Below are positions 52,156 through 60,858 of a DNA stretch of 64,000 nt, one piece after another. Within the stretch, counting starts at the first letter, position 1, and each line of letters starts with the position of its first letter. Both the position numbers and the translations under genes were made by a program. This stretch comes from Bacillota bacterium (GTDB lineage: Bacteria > Bacillota > Desulfotomaculia > Desulfotomaculales > Desulforudaceae), in the NCBI GenBank assembly GCA_040757205.1, contig JBFLXL010000006.1, forward strand, positions 56,217-120,216. Reading direction: 5' to 3'. The notes beneath the pieces were generated by a model, which searched no databases, had not been told where the DNA came from, and worked only from the letters and a program-made list of their open reading frames with translations.

Positions 52156-53088
52156 ATGGCGGTAAAGATAGCGGTTATCGGCGCGGGAGCCGTGGGAGCG
52201 ACAGTGGCCTACACTTTGCTGACCGCGGACCTGGCCAATGAACTGGTCCTGATCGACATCAACCGGGAGCGGGCCGCAGGAGAGGCGATGGACATCGCCG
52301 ACGGCACCCCTTTCACCGGTCCGGTCCGAATTTACGCCGGCGATTACGAAGACTGCCGGGAAGCCTTGATCATCGTGTTCACCGCCGGCGCGAACCAGCA
52401 CCCCGGGGAGACCCGCTTGGAACTCGCCGCCCGGAACACCAAGGTGGTACGGGAGGTCATCGACCGGCTGCTCCGGCACTGGAGCGGCGGAGTGCTGCTG
52501 ATGGTCACCAACCCGGTGGACGTGCTCACTTACGCCGCTCTGCGCTTTTCGGGACTCCCCCAAAACGCCGTCATCGGTTCCGGCACCGTCCTGGACAGCG
52601 CCCGCTTCCGGCACCTGCTGAGCCGCCATTGCCGGGTGGACGGCCGGAACGTGCACGCCTACGTGCTGGGAGAACACGGTGATTCGGAAGTGTTTGTCTG
52701 GAGCCGGGCGGCCATCGCCGGCATCCATGTGGACGAATTCTGCGACCGGCGCGGGGTGCCGCGGCCCGACCGGCGGGAGCTGTCAGAGCGGGTGCGCCGG
52801 GCGGCCGCCGAGATCATCGCCCGCAAAGGAGCCACCTATTACGGGGTGAGCTTAAGCGTGCGGCGGATTTGCGAGGCGGTGGTCCGGGACCAGGAAAGCG
52901 TGCTGACCGTCTCCGGATTGGTGGAAGGGTACTGCGGGGTAACGGAAACGGCCTTCAGCCTGCCTACCGTCGTGGGCCGCCGGGGGCGGCTGAAGGTGCT
53001 GGACATACCTCTTGCGCCGGAAGAGCAACAAGCGCTTTGCCGCTCGGCCGGCATCCTGAAGCAGGCGCAGCGCGACAACGGGCTGTGA
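52156..53088 (+). CDS. ldh: L-lactate dehydrogenase
   Basis: NAD-dependent 2-hydroxyacid dehydrogenase of 310 residues, interconverting pyruvate and L-lactate. Rossmann motif GAGAVGATVA near residue 9, Asp after it in VLIDINRER, catalytic HGDSE in VLGEHGDSEVFVW near 178. The specificity loop reads NQHPGETRLEL: Gln at the position that is Arg in malate dehydrogenases, which favours lactate. ATG at 52156 with GGAGGCGG upstream; the open frame continues 109 codons further up through the tandem repeat, which is not coding. Confidence 0.88.
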   Translation: MAVKIAVIGAGAVGATVAYTLLTADLANELVLIDINRERAAGEAMDIADGTPFTGPVRIYAGDYEDCREALIIVFTAGANQHPGETRLELAARNTKVVREVIDRLLRHWSGGVLLMVTNPVDVLTYAALRFSGLPQNAVIGSGTVLDSARFRHLLSRHCRVDGRNVHAYVLGEHGDSEVFVWSRAAIAGIHVDEFCDRRGVPRPDRRELSERVRRAAAEIIARKGATYYGVSLSVRRICEAVVRDQESVLTVSGLVEGYCGVTETAFSLPTVVGRRGRLKVLDIPLAPEEQQALCRSAGILKQAQRDNGL

Positions 53089-53171
53089 AAGTGAAAAGCC
53101 ATTTGCGTGGGCCCGCGAGGCTCTAGCCCACAGTCGCAAGCTGGCCGGGCGGTTATGCCCTTTTTAAAGGG

Positions 53172-53200
53172 TTGCGTTCGGGTTGGATTTGCGGTATACT
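53172..53200 (+). promoter_or_regulatory. tRNA-Arg promoter
   Basis: TTGCGT (53172-53177), 17-base spacer, TATACT (53195-53200), 12 bases before the tRNA. Confidence 0.75.
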
Positions 53201-53212
53201 AATTTGTGCATT

Positions 53213-53287
53213 GCGCCCGTAGCTCAGTGGATAGAGCGCTGGCCTCCGGAGCCAGGTGCGCAGGTTCGATTCCTGCCGGGCGCACCA
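53213..53287 (+). tRNA. tRNA-Arg (CCG)
   Basis: Acceptor GCGCCCG/CGGGCGC, anticodon stem CTGGC/GCCAG around CTCCGGA (anticodon CCG), T loop TTCGATT, encoded CCA. Confidence 0.95.
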
Positions 53288-53300
53288 TAATAGTGACGCT

Positions 53301-53332
53301 AAACCCGCAAAAATAAAGGCTTTGCGGGTTTC
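53301..53332 (+). terminator. Terminator of tRNA-Arg
   Basis: Eleven-base perfect stem AAACCCGCAAA / TTTGCGGGTTT with a nine-base loop, 13 bases after the tRNA. Confidence 0.75.
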
Positions 53333-53392
53333 TGACTGGGAAGGGCGGGTATATAGTCCCATAAGGTGCACTAGCCCGTTTAAATGCGGGTT

Positions 53393-53445
53393 GCGATTTC
53401 CAAAAATAAGGGGAGCGCTTGGAAATCATTCGGGTTATAATGATT
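53393..53445 (+). promoter_or_regulatory. Toxin-antitoxin operator region
   Basis: AATCATT (53424-53430) and AATGATT (53439-53445) form a dyad around TATAAT (53436-53441), a likely -10. A further inverted pair GATTTCCAA/TTGGAAATC spans about 53393-53427. Such dyads over the promoter are the usual target of antitoxin autorepression. Confidence 0.5.
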
Positions 53446-53459
53446 ATGAGGTGATGATG

Positions 53460-53669
53460 ATGGCCATACCACGCGAGCATGTAAAGGCCCTTATCGACTG
53501 GCTGACCGATGAACAGGTTCAGGCCCTGTACGTGATATTGGAGTCTATGGCCTGGCCGACAGAGAGAATTACTCCGGAAGAAGCAGCGGAAATCGAAGAA
53601 GGTTTTGCTGAAATCGAGGCAGGTAAGGGTGTGAAAGCTGAGGATGCCTGGAAAGAGCTTGGAATTTGA
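53460..53669 (+). CDS. Antitoxin of RelE/ParE-type pair
   Basis: 69-residue acidic protein (MAIPREHVKALIDWLTDEQV ... AEDAWKELGI). A helical N-terminus and the acidic ITPEEAAEIEEGFAEIEAG segment match small antitoxins that precede RelE-type toxins in Clostridia and Cyanobacteria. ATG at 53460 has GAGGTG six bases ahead; ATGs at 53454 and 53457 are also possible. It overlaps the toxin by 26 bases. Confidence 0.75.
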   Translation: MAIPREHVKALIDWLTDEQVQALYVILESMAWPTERITPEEAAEIEEGFAEIEAGKGVKAEDAWKELGI

Positions 53670-53919
53670 AATAATCCTTTCTATCAAGGCTTTACGGCAG
53701 CTCAAGGCTCTGGACAGGCCGGTGCAGAAAAGGGTAAAGGTGGCGATCGAGAGGCACCTGAAGCATTTCCCACCTCGCGGGGATATTCTTAAACTGGAGG
53801 GTATGGAAGGCAAGTTCAGGCTTCGGGTTGGTGATTGGCGCGTGACTTTCCGCTACCAGTTTTCTGAAAGACAGGTGCATATTGCCGAGGTGGTTCATCG
53901 AAGCCAAGTCTATCGTTAG
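53644..53919 (+). CDS. RelE/ParE-family toxin
   Basis: 91-residue basic protein with the RelE/ParE fold pattern: FEIILSIKALRQLKALDRPVQKRV, then DILKLEGMEGKFRLRVGDWRVTF and a final VHIAEVVHRSQVYR. The RLRVGDWR strand is the family hallmark. RelE members cut mRNA on the ribosome, ParE members poison gyrase; sequence alone does not decide. ATG start inside the antitoxin gene, so translation is coupled. Confidence 0.85.
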   Translation: MPGKSLEFEIILSIKALRQLKALDRPVQKRVKVAIERHLKHFPPRGDILKLEGMEGKFRLRVGDWRVTFRYQFSERQVHIAEVVHRSQVYR

Positions 53920-53940
53920 CATTTCAACCTTTTAGTTAAT

Positions 53941-53970
53941 CAAAGCGGTCCCGAGAGGGGGGCCGCTTTG
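53941..53970. terminator. Terminator after the toxin gene
   Basis: CAAAGCGG and CCGCTTTG pair, with an inner TCCC/GGGG extension; short T run within the stem end. Lies 22 bases after the toxin stop. Confidence 0.6.
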
Positions 53971-54137
53971 GCATTTGCCAATAGATTATCGGGCACGAAA
54001 GATTTCTCCTTGAGTTTGTTGTGGGCGGGAACCGGCAACGAAGACCGATCCCAGGAGGAGAAGCGCGGCGAATGTAGAAAGCAGTCTTGCTGTGTTATAA
54101 GGAGAAGTAAGCAGAGCCCCTGCGGAAGGAGGTCCCT

Positions 54138-54614
54138 ATGCGGAACACAAGTGCTCCCGACCACTTTGTCTTTGTGGCTGCGCCGGTTCAGTCGGACAAA
54201 GGCCGGATTTCCGGCTACGAAATCTGGAAGATCCTCACCGAGGAGCTGGTATGGTACACCACCGCTTCGGCCCCGTATCGGAACCGGATCAAGGGCGGCG
54301 ACCGGATCTTGTTTTACCTGGGAGGCAGGCCGGGAGGCGGCCGTTTTGTTGCTCAGGGCCTGTGTTCCGGCCCGGTTGGCCCGCTCTTGGCGGAGGACGA
54401 GGTGTTTCTGGCCGAGAGGGGCATCACCCGTTTCACCGGCCGGATCCCGCTGCTCCTCGTGATCTACTGGCTCGACGAAGTCCTCTTGAAACCGCTCGTG
54501 CCGGAACTGGCCTTCATCAAAGACAAGAGGCACTACGGCCTGTACCTGCGCCAGGGGATCGTGCCGATCGGCGAGAACGATTTCGACCTGATCGTCTCGC
54601 AAAGCGCCGAGTAG
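54138..54614 (+). CDS. EVE-domain (PUA/YTH-like) protein
   Basis: 158-residue soluble protein. FVFVAAPVQSDKGRISGYEIWKIL at the start and RNRIKGGDRILFYLGG, then GRFVAQGLCSGPVG, match the EVE fold, a PUA-like beta barrel related to YTH domains that bind modified nucleic acid bases. EVE genes often sit near restriction or toxin loci; here the neighbour is a toxin-antitoxin pair. ATG start with GGAAGGAGGTCCCT upstream. The ligand is unknown. Confidence 0.75.
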   Translation: MRNTSAPDHFVFVAAPVQSDKGRISGYEIWKILTEELVWYTTASAPYRNRIKGGDRILFYLGGRPGGGRFVAQGLCSGPVGPLLAEDEVFLAERGITRFTGRIPLLLVIYWLDEVLLKPLVPELAFIKDKRHYGLYLRQGIVPIGENDFDLIVSQSAE

Positions 54615-54766
54615 CGGAGGCTAGGCTGGATACTCAGGGTTTAAGAGTAGTCATCAGATGCTCCCCGCCGCGGAAGGGAATAATACGTTATACTTTGCAT
54701 TTTGGCCCTGCCTTAGCTAAAATTGACTTGGTGTGAAATGCTTAGTACAAACGGGGGCGCAGACGC

Positions 54767-55681
54767 TTGAAAAGGGTGGTCAGTGTCAGCCTGGGGTCCT
54801 CCCGGCGCAACAAGACCGTACGGGTTGAACTTTTGGGTGAGGAATTCGAAATCAGCCGCGTCGGAACCGACGGGGACTTCCGGAAGGCTCTGGCCACACT
54901 TCGCGAATTGGACGGAAAGGTCGATGCCATCGGATTGGGGGGCATCGACGTTTTTTTGTTCATCCGTGACCGCCGGTACGCCATCCGCGACGGCTTGAAA
55001 CTGATGAACGCCGTGCGGCGGACGCCGGTGGTCGACGGCAGCAGCCTGAAACGGACGTTGGAGCGTGAGGTGGTCCTTCACCTGTCCCGAAATACCGACC
55101 TGATCCCCCCCGGCACCCCGGTGCTGATGGTCAGCGCGGCCGACCGCTTCGGCATGGCCCAGGCGTTCGTGGACGCCGGCTGCCGCACTGTCTTCGGGGA
55201 CTTGATCTTCGTTCTCGGCATCCCCTACCCGATCCGTACCGTGGACCTGCTGGAGAAGCTGGCCCGGGTGATCCTCCCGGTGGCGACCAGACTGCCCTTC
55301 CAACTGCTCTACCCGACCGGAAAAAAACAGGATCTGATCAATGAATCCAAAAGTCGCCGTTTTGCGTCCTATTATCAGGAGGCCCGGGTGGTGGCCGGCG
55401 ATTTTCACCTGATCCGGCGCTATCTGCCGCCCACCCTGGACGGGAAGGCCATCGTGACGAACACGACCACCAGCGCGGACGTGGAACTGCTGCGGGAGCG
55501 CGGGGCTTCACACCTGGTCACGACCACCCCCGAGTACGAGGGCCGCTCCTTCGGGACGAATGTTCTGGAGGGTGTGTTCGTGGCCCTGATCGGCAAGCCG
55601 TGGGACCAGATCCGCCACGAAGAATACCTGGAACTCCTGCGGCGGCTGGACTTCAAGCCCAGGATCGTCGAGTTGAATTAA
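54767..55681 (+). CDS. Conserved protein of uncertain function (often called quinate 5-dehydrogenase)
   Basis: 304 residues, soluble alpha/beta protein. It opens MKRVVSVSLGSSRRNKTVRVELLGEEFEI and has a Rossmann-like second half (DGKAIVTNTTTSADVELLRERG, then TPEYEGRSFGTNVLEGVFVALIGK). Related clostridial proteins carry the database name quinate 5-dehydrogenase, which I recall but could not check; no shikimate or quinate pathway gene is nearby, so the name should be treated with care. TTG start; weak ribosome site. Confidence 0.55.
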   Translation: MKRVVSVSLGSSRRNKTVRVELLGEEFEISRVGTDGDFRKALATLRELDGKVDAIGLGGIDVFLFIRDRRYAIRDGLKLMNAVRRTPVVDGSSLKRTLEREVVLHLSRNTDLIPPGTPVLMVSAADRFGMAQAFVDAGCRTVFGDLIFVLGIPYPIRTVDLLEKLARVILPVATRLPFQLLYPTGKKQDLINESKSRRFASYYQEARVVAGDFHLIRRYLPPTLDGKAIVTNTTTSADVELLRERGASHLVTTTPEYEGRSFGTNVLEGVFVALIGKPWDQIRHEEYLELLRRLDFKPRIVELN

Positions 55682-55692
55682 GGTCCCGGTGC

Positions 55693-56616
55693 TTAGAGGC
55701 CCAACAGGTCGTACATCTCACGGTCCACCCGGTTGTCGTGGCGCAGGTTGTGGTCCTTGCGGAACTGGACCACCGCTTTCTGGAGGCCGGAGCCGAAAAT
55801 GCCGTCGATGGGACCGTCATAATACCCGTGCTTTTGCATCAGGCGCTGCATTTCCAGCACCCCGGATTCGCGGTCCCCGTGGACCAGAGTGGGACGGTGC
55901 GTGGTGCCCATGATGTTGCCCACGATGTGCACAGGCGTGCCCTCTTCAACCCACGGAAAGAGTTCCTCGATGTGCCGGTTGAACATCCGGATGCAGCCGT
56001 GGCTGGCCCGGGTGCCGATGGAGTAGGGCTTGTTGGTGCCGTGAATGCCGTAGATGCCCCAGTCGACGTTCAATCCCAACCACCGGGTGCCGAAACCGGT
56101 GCCCCAGTTCCTCGCCTTGCGCCGGATGCTCCAGTTGCCCACCGGGGTAGGGGTTTCGCTCTTACCGACGGCGCACGGGAACTGCTTATACGGGTAGCCG
56201 TTCTCGATTACGGTCAGGGTGCGTTTCTGGACGTCGATGATGATTTCCACCTCGCCGGTGGGCGGGGGCAGCGGTTCACCAGTCTTCACCGGGGTGGACA
56301 TCAGGGCGATCAGGTACCAGGTTTCGGCGTTGACCACCCCGCTGGGTTCAATTCCGTTTGCCTCCTGCAGGCTTCTGACCGCTTCGGCGGTAACCGGGCC
56401 GTACGCGCCGCTTACCGGTCCCCGGAACAGACCGGCGGCCTGAAGTTGTTTCTGGAGTTCACGGACGTCATCGCCCTCCAGGAGTCCGGCACTGTCCACG
56501 TAGAGCGGACGCTGGTGCTCGCAATTCAGCGGGCAAACCAGGTGGAACTCCCCGCCTTCAGCCGGACCGGCGGTCAGAGAAAAGGCCAGAAACAGAAAAA
56601 GCGCTTTCCACCACAT
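55693..56616 (-). CDS. L,D-transpeptidase with peptidoglycan-binding domains
   Basis: Secreted cell-wall enzyme of 307 residues. Signal peptide MWWKALFLFLAFSLTAGPAEG; peptidoglycan-binding repeat 1 (about 47-98, DVRELQKQLQAAGLFRGPVSG); YkuD domain (about 120-250) with the catalytic HGTNKPYSIGTRASHGCIRM pattern, Cys in SHGC; second binding repeat at the end (EMQRLMQKHGYYDGPIDGIFG). It makes 3-3 cross-links or attaches proteins to peptidoglycan. ATG at 56616 preferred over the TTG at 56625, which would crowd the GGAG site. Convergent with the upstream gene, 11 bases apart. Confidence 0.92.
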   Translation of the reverse strand: MWWKALFLFLAFSLTAGPAEGGEFHLVCPLNCEHQRPLYVDSAGLLEGDDVRELQKQLQAAGLFRGPVSGAYGPVTAEAVRSLQEANGIEPSGVVNAETWYLIALMSTPVKTGEPLPPPTGEVEIIIDVQKRTLTVIENGYPYKQFPCAVGKSETPTPVGNWSIRRKARNWGTGFGTRWLGLNVDWGIYGIHGTNKPYSIGTRASHGCIRMFNRHIEELFPWVEEGTPVHIVGNIMGTTHRPTLVHGDRESGVLEMQRLMQKHGYYDGPIDGIFGSGLQKAVVQFRKDHNLRHDNRVDREMYDLLGL

Positions 56617-56830
56617 GCTTTCCAACGCTCCTTTTCAACTATTCTTGGGTTGACAACGGGCCTTTTATGCAGGCGAACCCAAATCGGGCGTGCCGCCGGC
56701 AAGATCAGACTTTGTTCTGCCGGCATTACTTCTTGAGTGCAGGCAGAATATGACGTTTTTTCCTAAATAGCAGGATATTGGCAGAATGATGTCGAATGGT
56801 CGTTCAGCTTACAGCAAAGGAGTCGACAGA

Positions 56831-58840
56831 ATGCTTAATCGGCTGGTCTTAGTATCCGTCTTCTTGTTCCTGCTTACCGGCTTGGTCGGAAAGAGTGTTG
56901 AGGCAAGTCAGGTGGCGGTGGTTACTGGTTCGACGGTGAATTTGCGGGGTGGTGCGGGCACGAGCCACCCGGTGGTGGGTCAGGCGGCCCAGGGTGCACG
57001 GCTGCCGGTAGTGGGCAAATCGGGTGACTGGGTGCAGGTGCGCCGGGCGAGCGGCCAGCCGGCGTGGGTGGCGGGCTGGCTGATACGGGTGGAGGCGGCC
57101 CCGGCTACGGCGGTCCCGGCGCAGCCGGCTGGGGCGTTCGGGGGTCAGGTGGCGGTGGTTACTGGTTCGACGGTGAATTTGCGGGGTGGTGCGGGCACGA
57201 GCCACCCGGTTGTGGGTCAGGCGGCCCAGGGTGTACGGCTGCCGGTAGTGGGCAAATCGGGTGACTGGGTGCAGGTGCGCCGGGCGAGCGGTCAGCCGGC
57301 GTGGGTGGCGGGCTGGCTGGTGCGGGTGGAGGCGGCCCCGGCGACGGCGGCCCCGGCCCAACCGGCTGGGGCGTTCGGGGGTCAGGTGGCGGTGGTTACT
57401 GGTTCGACGGTGAATTTGCGGGGTGGTGCGGGCACGAGCCACCCGGTGGTGGGTCAGGCGGCCCAGGGTGTACGGCTGCCGGTAGTGGGCAAATCGGGTG
57501 ACTGGGTGCAGGTGCGCCGGGCGAGCGGCCAGCCGGCGTGGGTGGCGGGCTGGCTGATACGGGTGGAGGCGGCCCCGGCTACGGCGGCCCCGGCGCAGCC
57601 GCCGCCGGCCCCGGCCCAACCGGCGCCTACAGTACCGGCCACACCTCCCGGTTCCTCGAATCCGGTCACCCCGCCGGACCTTACGGTGCGGGCTCTGGTC
57701 GGGACTGCGGTAGTGGACGTGGCTGCGGTGGACATCCGGAGCCAACCCGGACACCAGCACGCGGCCATCGCCCAGGCGACCCGGGGCTTCCGGCTGGCGT
57801 TGGTCGCCGAGCGGGGGGACTGGTACCAGATCCGGCTGCCGAGCGGCACCGTCGGTTGGCTGGAATCTTCAACGGTGCGGGCGGAGATCGACACTTCCGA
57901 CCTTCCTCCGGTAGACGGCGGCACCGACCCGCAACCGGATCGCGGCGGCGAGATTTCGTTCGACGCCAGGCTGTCCGGAGATCGGGTGATCATCACGGTC
58001 AGTTCCACGGCGCCCATTGAGTATACGGCTTTTCGCCTGCCGAACCCCGGCCGGATCGTAATCGACGTTGATGGTTCTGCCGGCGGGCAGGTACCGGCCA
58101 GCCAGACCCTGCAGTCACCTGTGGTGGGAGCGATCAGGACCGGGGAAGCGGACGGGCGCTTCCGATTGGCCTGCGACGTCCCACAGGGGCTTGCCTATAC
58201 CCGCTACCGGACAGAGCTTGCGGCGGACCGGCGGACTCTGACGGTGGAGATCTTCGCGGTGGGGAACATAATGCAGGACCGGGTGATCGTCCTTGACGCC
58301 GGACATGGCGGACGCGATCCGGGCGCGATTGGTCCCACCGGTGTGCGGGAAAAAGACGTCATCTTGGCCATCACTCTGGAGGCAGCCCGCCTACTCAGAC
58401 AGCAGGGAGCCGAGGTGATTCTGACCCGCCAATCGGATGCGGCCGTGGAACTCCTGCAGCGAGCCGAGATCGCGAACCAGGCCGGCGCCGACGTATTCGT
58501 CAGCATTCACGGCAACGCTAACGTTGATCGCTCCAAGCACGGCACCAGCACCTACTGGTGGCCCTATCCGGACGTCACGACTCCGGGCCAAATTGCCGCC
58601 AGAGAGAGACTGGCGGGTGCGCTTCAGGCCGCCCTGTTGGGCGAGTTGCAAAGGCACGACCTCGGCCTGTACCAGGCGCGGTTCGCGGTTCTGCGGGCCA
58701 CGAACATGCCGTCCGTTTTGTTGGAGGTGGCCTTTGTGTCAAACCCCGTTGAGGAGAGGCTCCTGGCCGACCCTGCCTTTCAGAACCGGGCCGCGGCGGC
58801 CATTGCTGCCGGATTGCAGGCTTACTTCCAGGAATACTGA
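56831..58840 (+). CDS. N-acetylmuramoyl-L-alanine amidase with SH3b repeats and AMIN domain
   Basis: Secreted autolysin of 669 residues. Signal peptide (about 1-25, LVLVSVFLFLLTGLVG); three near-identical SH3b domains with Ala/Pro linkers (79-residue period); a fourth divergent SH3b (about 290-345); AMIN domain (about 375-475); amidase_3 catalytic domain (about 480-669) with zinc ligands in VLDAGHGGRDPGAIG, the Glu of GVREKD, and SIHGNAN. It cleaves the glycan-peptide bond. ATG at 56831 with AAAGGAG upstream; the 45-base longer frame is unlikely. The three SH3b units are almost identical in DNA. Confidence 0.95.
   Translation: MLNRLVLVSVFLFLLTGLVGKSVEASQVAVVTGSTVNLRGGAGTSHPVVGQAAQGARLPVVGKSGDWVQVRRASGQPAWVAGWLIRVEAAPATAVPAQPAGAFGGQVAVVTGSTVNLRGGAGTSHPVVGQAAQGVRLPVVGKSGDWVQVRRASGQPAWVAGWLVRVEAAPATAAPAQPAGAFGGQVAVVTGSTVNLRGGAGTSHPVVGQAAQGVRLPVVGKSGDWVQVRRASGQPAWVAGWLIRVEAAPATAAPAQPPPAPAQPAPTVPATPPGSSNPVTPPDLTVRALVGTAVVDVAAVDIRSQPGHQHAAIAQATRGFRLALVAERGDWYQIRLPSGTVGWLESSTVRAEIDTSDLPPVDGGTDPQPDRGGEISFDARLSGDRVIITVSSTAPIEYTAFRLPNPGRIVIDVDGSAGGQVPASQTLQSPVVGAIRTGEADGRFRLACDVPQGLAYTRYRTELAADRRTLTVEIFAVGNIMQDRVIVLDAGHGGRDPGAIGPTGVREKDVILAITLEAARLLRQQGAEVILTRQSDAAVELLQRAEIANQAGADVFVSIHGNANVDRSKHGTSTYWWPYPDVTTPGQIAARERLAGALQAALLGELQRHDLGLYQARFAVLRATNMPSVLLEVAFVSNPVEERLLADPAFQNRAAAAIAAGLQAYFQEY
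56907..57600 (+). repeat. Three 237-base tandem repeats inside the amidase gene
   Basis: Units start at 56907, 57144 and 57381, each opening GTCAGGTGGCGGTGGTTACT. They differ at only a handful of bases (for example GGTGGTGGG/GGTTGTGGG and CTGATACGG/CTGGTGCGG). The period is exactly 79 codons, so gain or loss of a unit keeps the frame. Confidence 0.95.
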
Positions 58841-58866
58841 CACCCGGTCAGCTTTGAACAAACCCG

Positions 58867-58893
58867 AACCCCCGGCGCTGTCCGGGGGTTTTT
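58867..58893 (+). terminator. Terminator of the amidase gene
   Basis: AACCCCCGG / CCGGGGGTT with a six-base loop, followed by TTT; 26 bases after the stop. Confidence 0.88.
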
Positions 58894-58991
58894 GGCCGGT
58901 TCCGTGTAGGCAGGAATTGCTTGCGCCAGAATAGAAATATGTTAGACCCGCGAACGGGTCGCATCGAGTGCCCCTTTAGGAGGAGAAGTGT

Positions 58992-59813
58992 TTGGCAAAA
59001 GGCACGGTCGGCCTGTTTGATTCCGGGGTGGGGGGGCTGACGGTTGTCCGGGAAGCAACTGAATTGTTGCCGGGAAAGCGGCTGGTTTACTTCGGTGACA
59101 CCGCCCACGTTCCGTACGGGGACAAAAGCGCAGACGAATTGCTGTCCTACGCGGAACAGATCATCGGTTTTCTTTGCAGTCAAGGGGCCGATTACATTAT
59201 ATTTGCATGCAATACCAGTTCTGCGGTTTCCCTCCGGCTGATGCGCGACCGTTTTCCGGTACCGATGATCGGTCTGATCGAGCCTGGAGCAGCCGAAGCT
59301 GTGCGCCGGTCGGCGGCCGGCCGCATCGGCCTGATTGCCACCGAGGCGACCGTGAAAGCAGGCGCCTATGCCCGGGCGGTATCGGCCCTAAACCGGAACT
59401 GCACCGTGTTCAGCCAGGCCGCGCCGCGCCTGGTGCCCCTGGTCGAGTCCGGGGAAGTCGACACTCCCGCGGCCGAACGTGCGGTGCGCGAATACTTGGA
59501 ACCCCTGCAAGAACAACGCATGGACACCTTGATCTTGGGTTGCACCCACTACCCGTTCCTGCGGGGCGTGATTGAACGGGTACTTGGTCCCGAGGTGGTG
59601 CTCGTGGACCCTGCGGCCGCTACCGTGCACGCCGCGCGGCTGGACATGCTCCGGCGGGGGTGTTCGGCGGACACCGGCCAGGCGCAGCCCGAGCCTGACG
59701 CCGCCCTGGTCCGCTACTTCGTGAGCGGGAACGCCGGCGCTTTTCGGGCGGTGGCCGGCCGCTTTCTAGGCCGGACGCCGGCATCGGTTTGGGAGATTTG
59801 TCTTCTCGGCTGA
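58992..59813 (+). CDS. murI: Glutamate racemase
   Basis: Supplies D-glutamate for peptidoglycan; 273 residues. FDSGVGGLTV near residue 8 and YFGDTAHVPYG near 32 are typical; the two catalytic cysteines lie in ACNTSSAV (near 73) and LGCTHYPFL (near 184). TTG start with TAGGAGGAG upstream. It follows the amidase after a terminator, so it probably has its own promoter, and opens a run of genes ending at rdgB. Confidence 0.95.
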   Translation: MAKGTVGLFDSGVGGLTVVREATELLPGKRLVYFGDTAHVPYGDKSADELLSYAEQIIGFLCSQGADYIIFACNTSSAVSLRLMRDRFPVPMIGLIEPGAAEAVRRSAAGRIGLIATEATVKAGAYARAVSALNRNCTVFSQAAPRLVPLVESGEVDTPAAERAVREYLEPLQEQRMDTLILGCTHYPFLRGVIERVLGPEVVLVDPAAATVHAARLDMLRRGCSADTGQAQPEPDAALVRYFVSGNAGAFRAVAGRFLGRTPASVWEICLLG

Positions 59814-59862
59814 ATCAAAGCAACTCTTTCCAGGGACTATACAAGCAGAGCGTGGCGGGACA

Positions 59863-60858
59863 GTGACCAGGCGGATAGGCATCACCACCACCATTCCGAG
59901 CGAGGTTGTGTTCGCGGCCGGATGGGTGCCGGTGGACTTAAACAACGTATTCATTGCCAGTGCCGATCCCCGGCGTCTGGTGGAGGAGGCCGAGGTTGCG
60001 GGGTACCCGCGCAACATCTGCGCCTGGATTAAGGGGATCTACGCCACGGTGCTGCGGGACCGGACTCTCGACACCGTGATCGCCGTCACTCAGGGTGATT
60101 GCAGCAATACCCACGCCCTCATGGAGACCCTGCAACTGGCCGGGGTGCGCGTCATTCCCTTCGCTTACCCTTTTGACCGGGACTATGACCTTTTAAAGCT
60201 GCAGATCGAAAAACTGATGGACTATTTTGGGGTGAACTGGCCGGCGGTGCGGGAGACCCGTTCCAGACTGGCCGAAATCCGGGGGGCGGTACGGGAGCTG
60301 GACCGGCTGACTTGGGAGGAAAACCGGGTGGGAGGCTGGGACAACCATTTCTACCAGGTGACGTGCAGCGACTTTGACGGAGACCCGGAGTCGTTCGGAG
60401 CCAGGGTGAACAGTTTTCTGAGCCGGGTGCGGCAAGCCCCTCCCCGGGGCGGGGAGATCCGCCTGGCTTATATCGGGGTGCCGCCGATCAACGCCGATAT
60501 CTACGGGTTTCTGGAGCAACTGGGGGCCCGCGTGGTCTTCAACGAAACGCAGCGCCAGTTCGCCATGCCCTTTGACACGGACGACCTGGTGGAGCAGTAC
60601 CGCTTGTACACCTACCCCTACGGTATCTTTTTCCGGCTCGCGGACGTCAAACGCGAACTGGAGCGGCGGTCGGTGCGCGGCGTGATTCACTACGCGCAGA
60701 GTTTTTGCTTCCGTCAGATTGAGGACCTTATCGTCCGTCATAAATTGCGGATGCCGGTGCTTACCGTCGAGGGGGACAACCCCGGGCCGTTGGACGCCCG
60801 TACCCGGGTGCGCCTGGAGGCGTTTATGGAAATGCTTCGGCAAGGGGGATCGGATTGA
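59863..60858 (+). CDS. 2-hydroxyacyl-CoA dehydratase D-like protein (HgdB family)
   Basis: 331-residue protein resembling one subunit of 2-hydroxyacyl-CoA dehydratase/benzoyl-CoA reductase. It opens RRIGITTTIPSEVVFAAGWVPVDLNN and keeps the cysteines expected for a 4Fe-4S cluster: Cys in PRNICAWIKG, TQGDCSNTH and YAQSFCFRQIED. No partner subunit or activator ATPase is beside it, so it is probably one of the stand-alone members whose reaction is unknown. GTG start. The stop overlaps the next gene. Confidence 0.78.
   Translation: MTRRIGITTTIPSEVVFAAGWVPVDLNNVFIASADPRRLVEEAEVAGYPRNICAWIKGIYATVLRDRTLDTVIAVTQGDCSNTHALMETLQLAGVRVIPFAYPFDRDYDLLKLQIEKLMDYFGVNWPAVRETRSRLAEIRGAVRELDRLTWEENRVGGWDNHFYQVTCSDFDGDPESFGARVNSFLSRVRQAPPRGGEIRLAYIGVPPINADIYGFLEQLGARVVFNETQRQFAMPFDTDDLVEQYRLYTYPYGIFFRLADVKRELERRSVRGVIHYAQSFCFRQIEDLIVRHKLRMPVLTVEGDNPGPLDARTRVRLEAFMEMLRQGGSD

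Noticed and set aside
56849..57760. His/Arg-rich minus-strand and Gly-rich plus-strand frames in the SH3b repeats
   Set aside because: They only mirror the tandem repeat in other frames.
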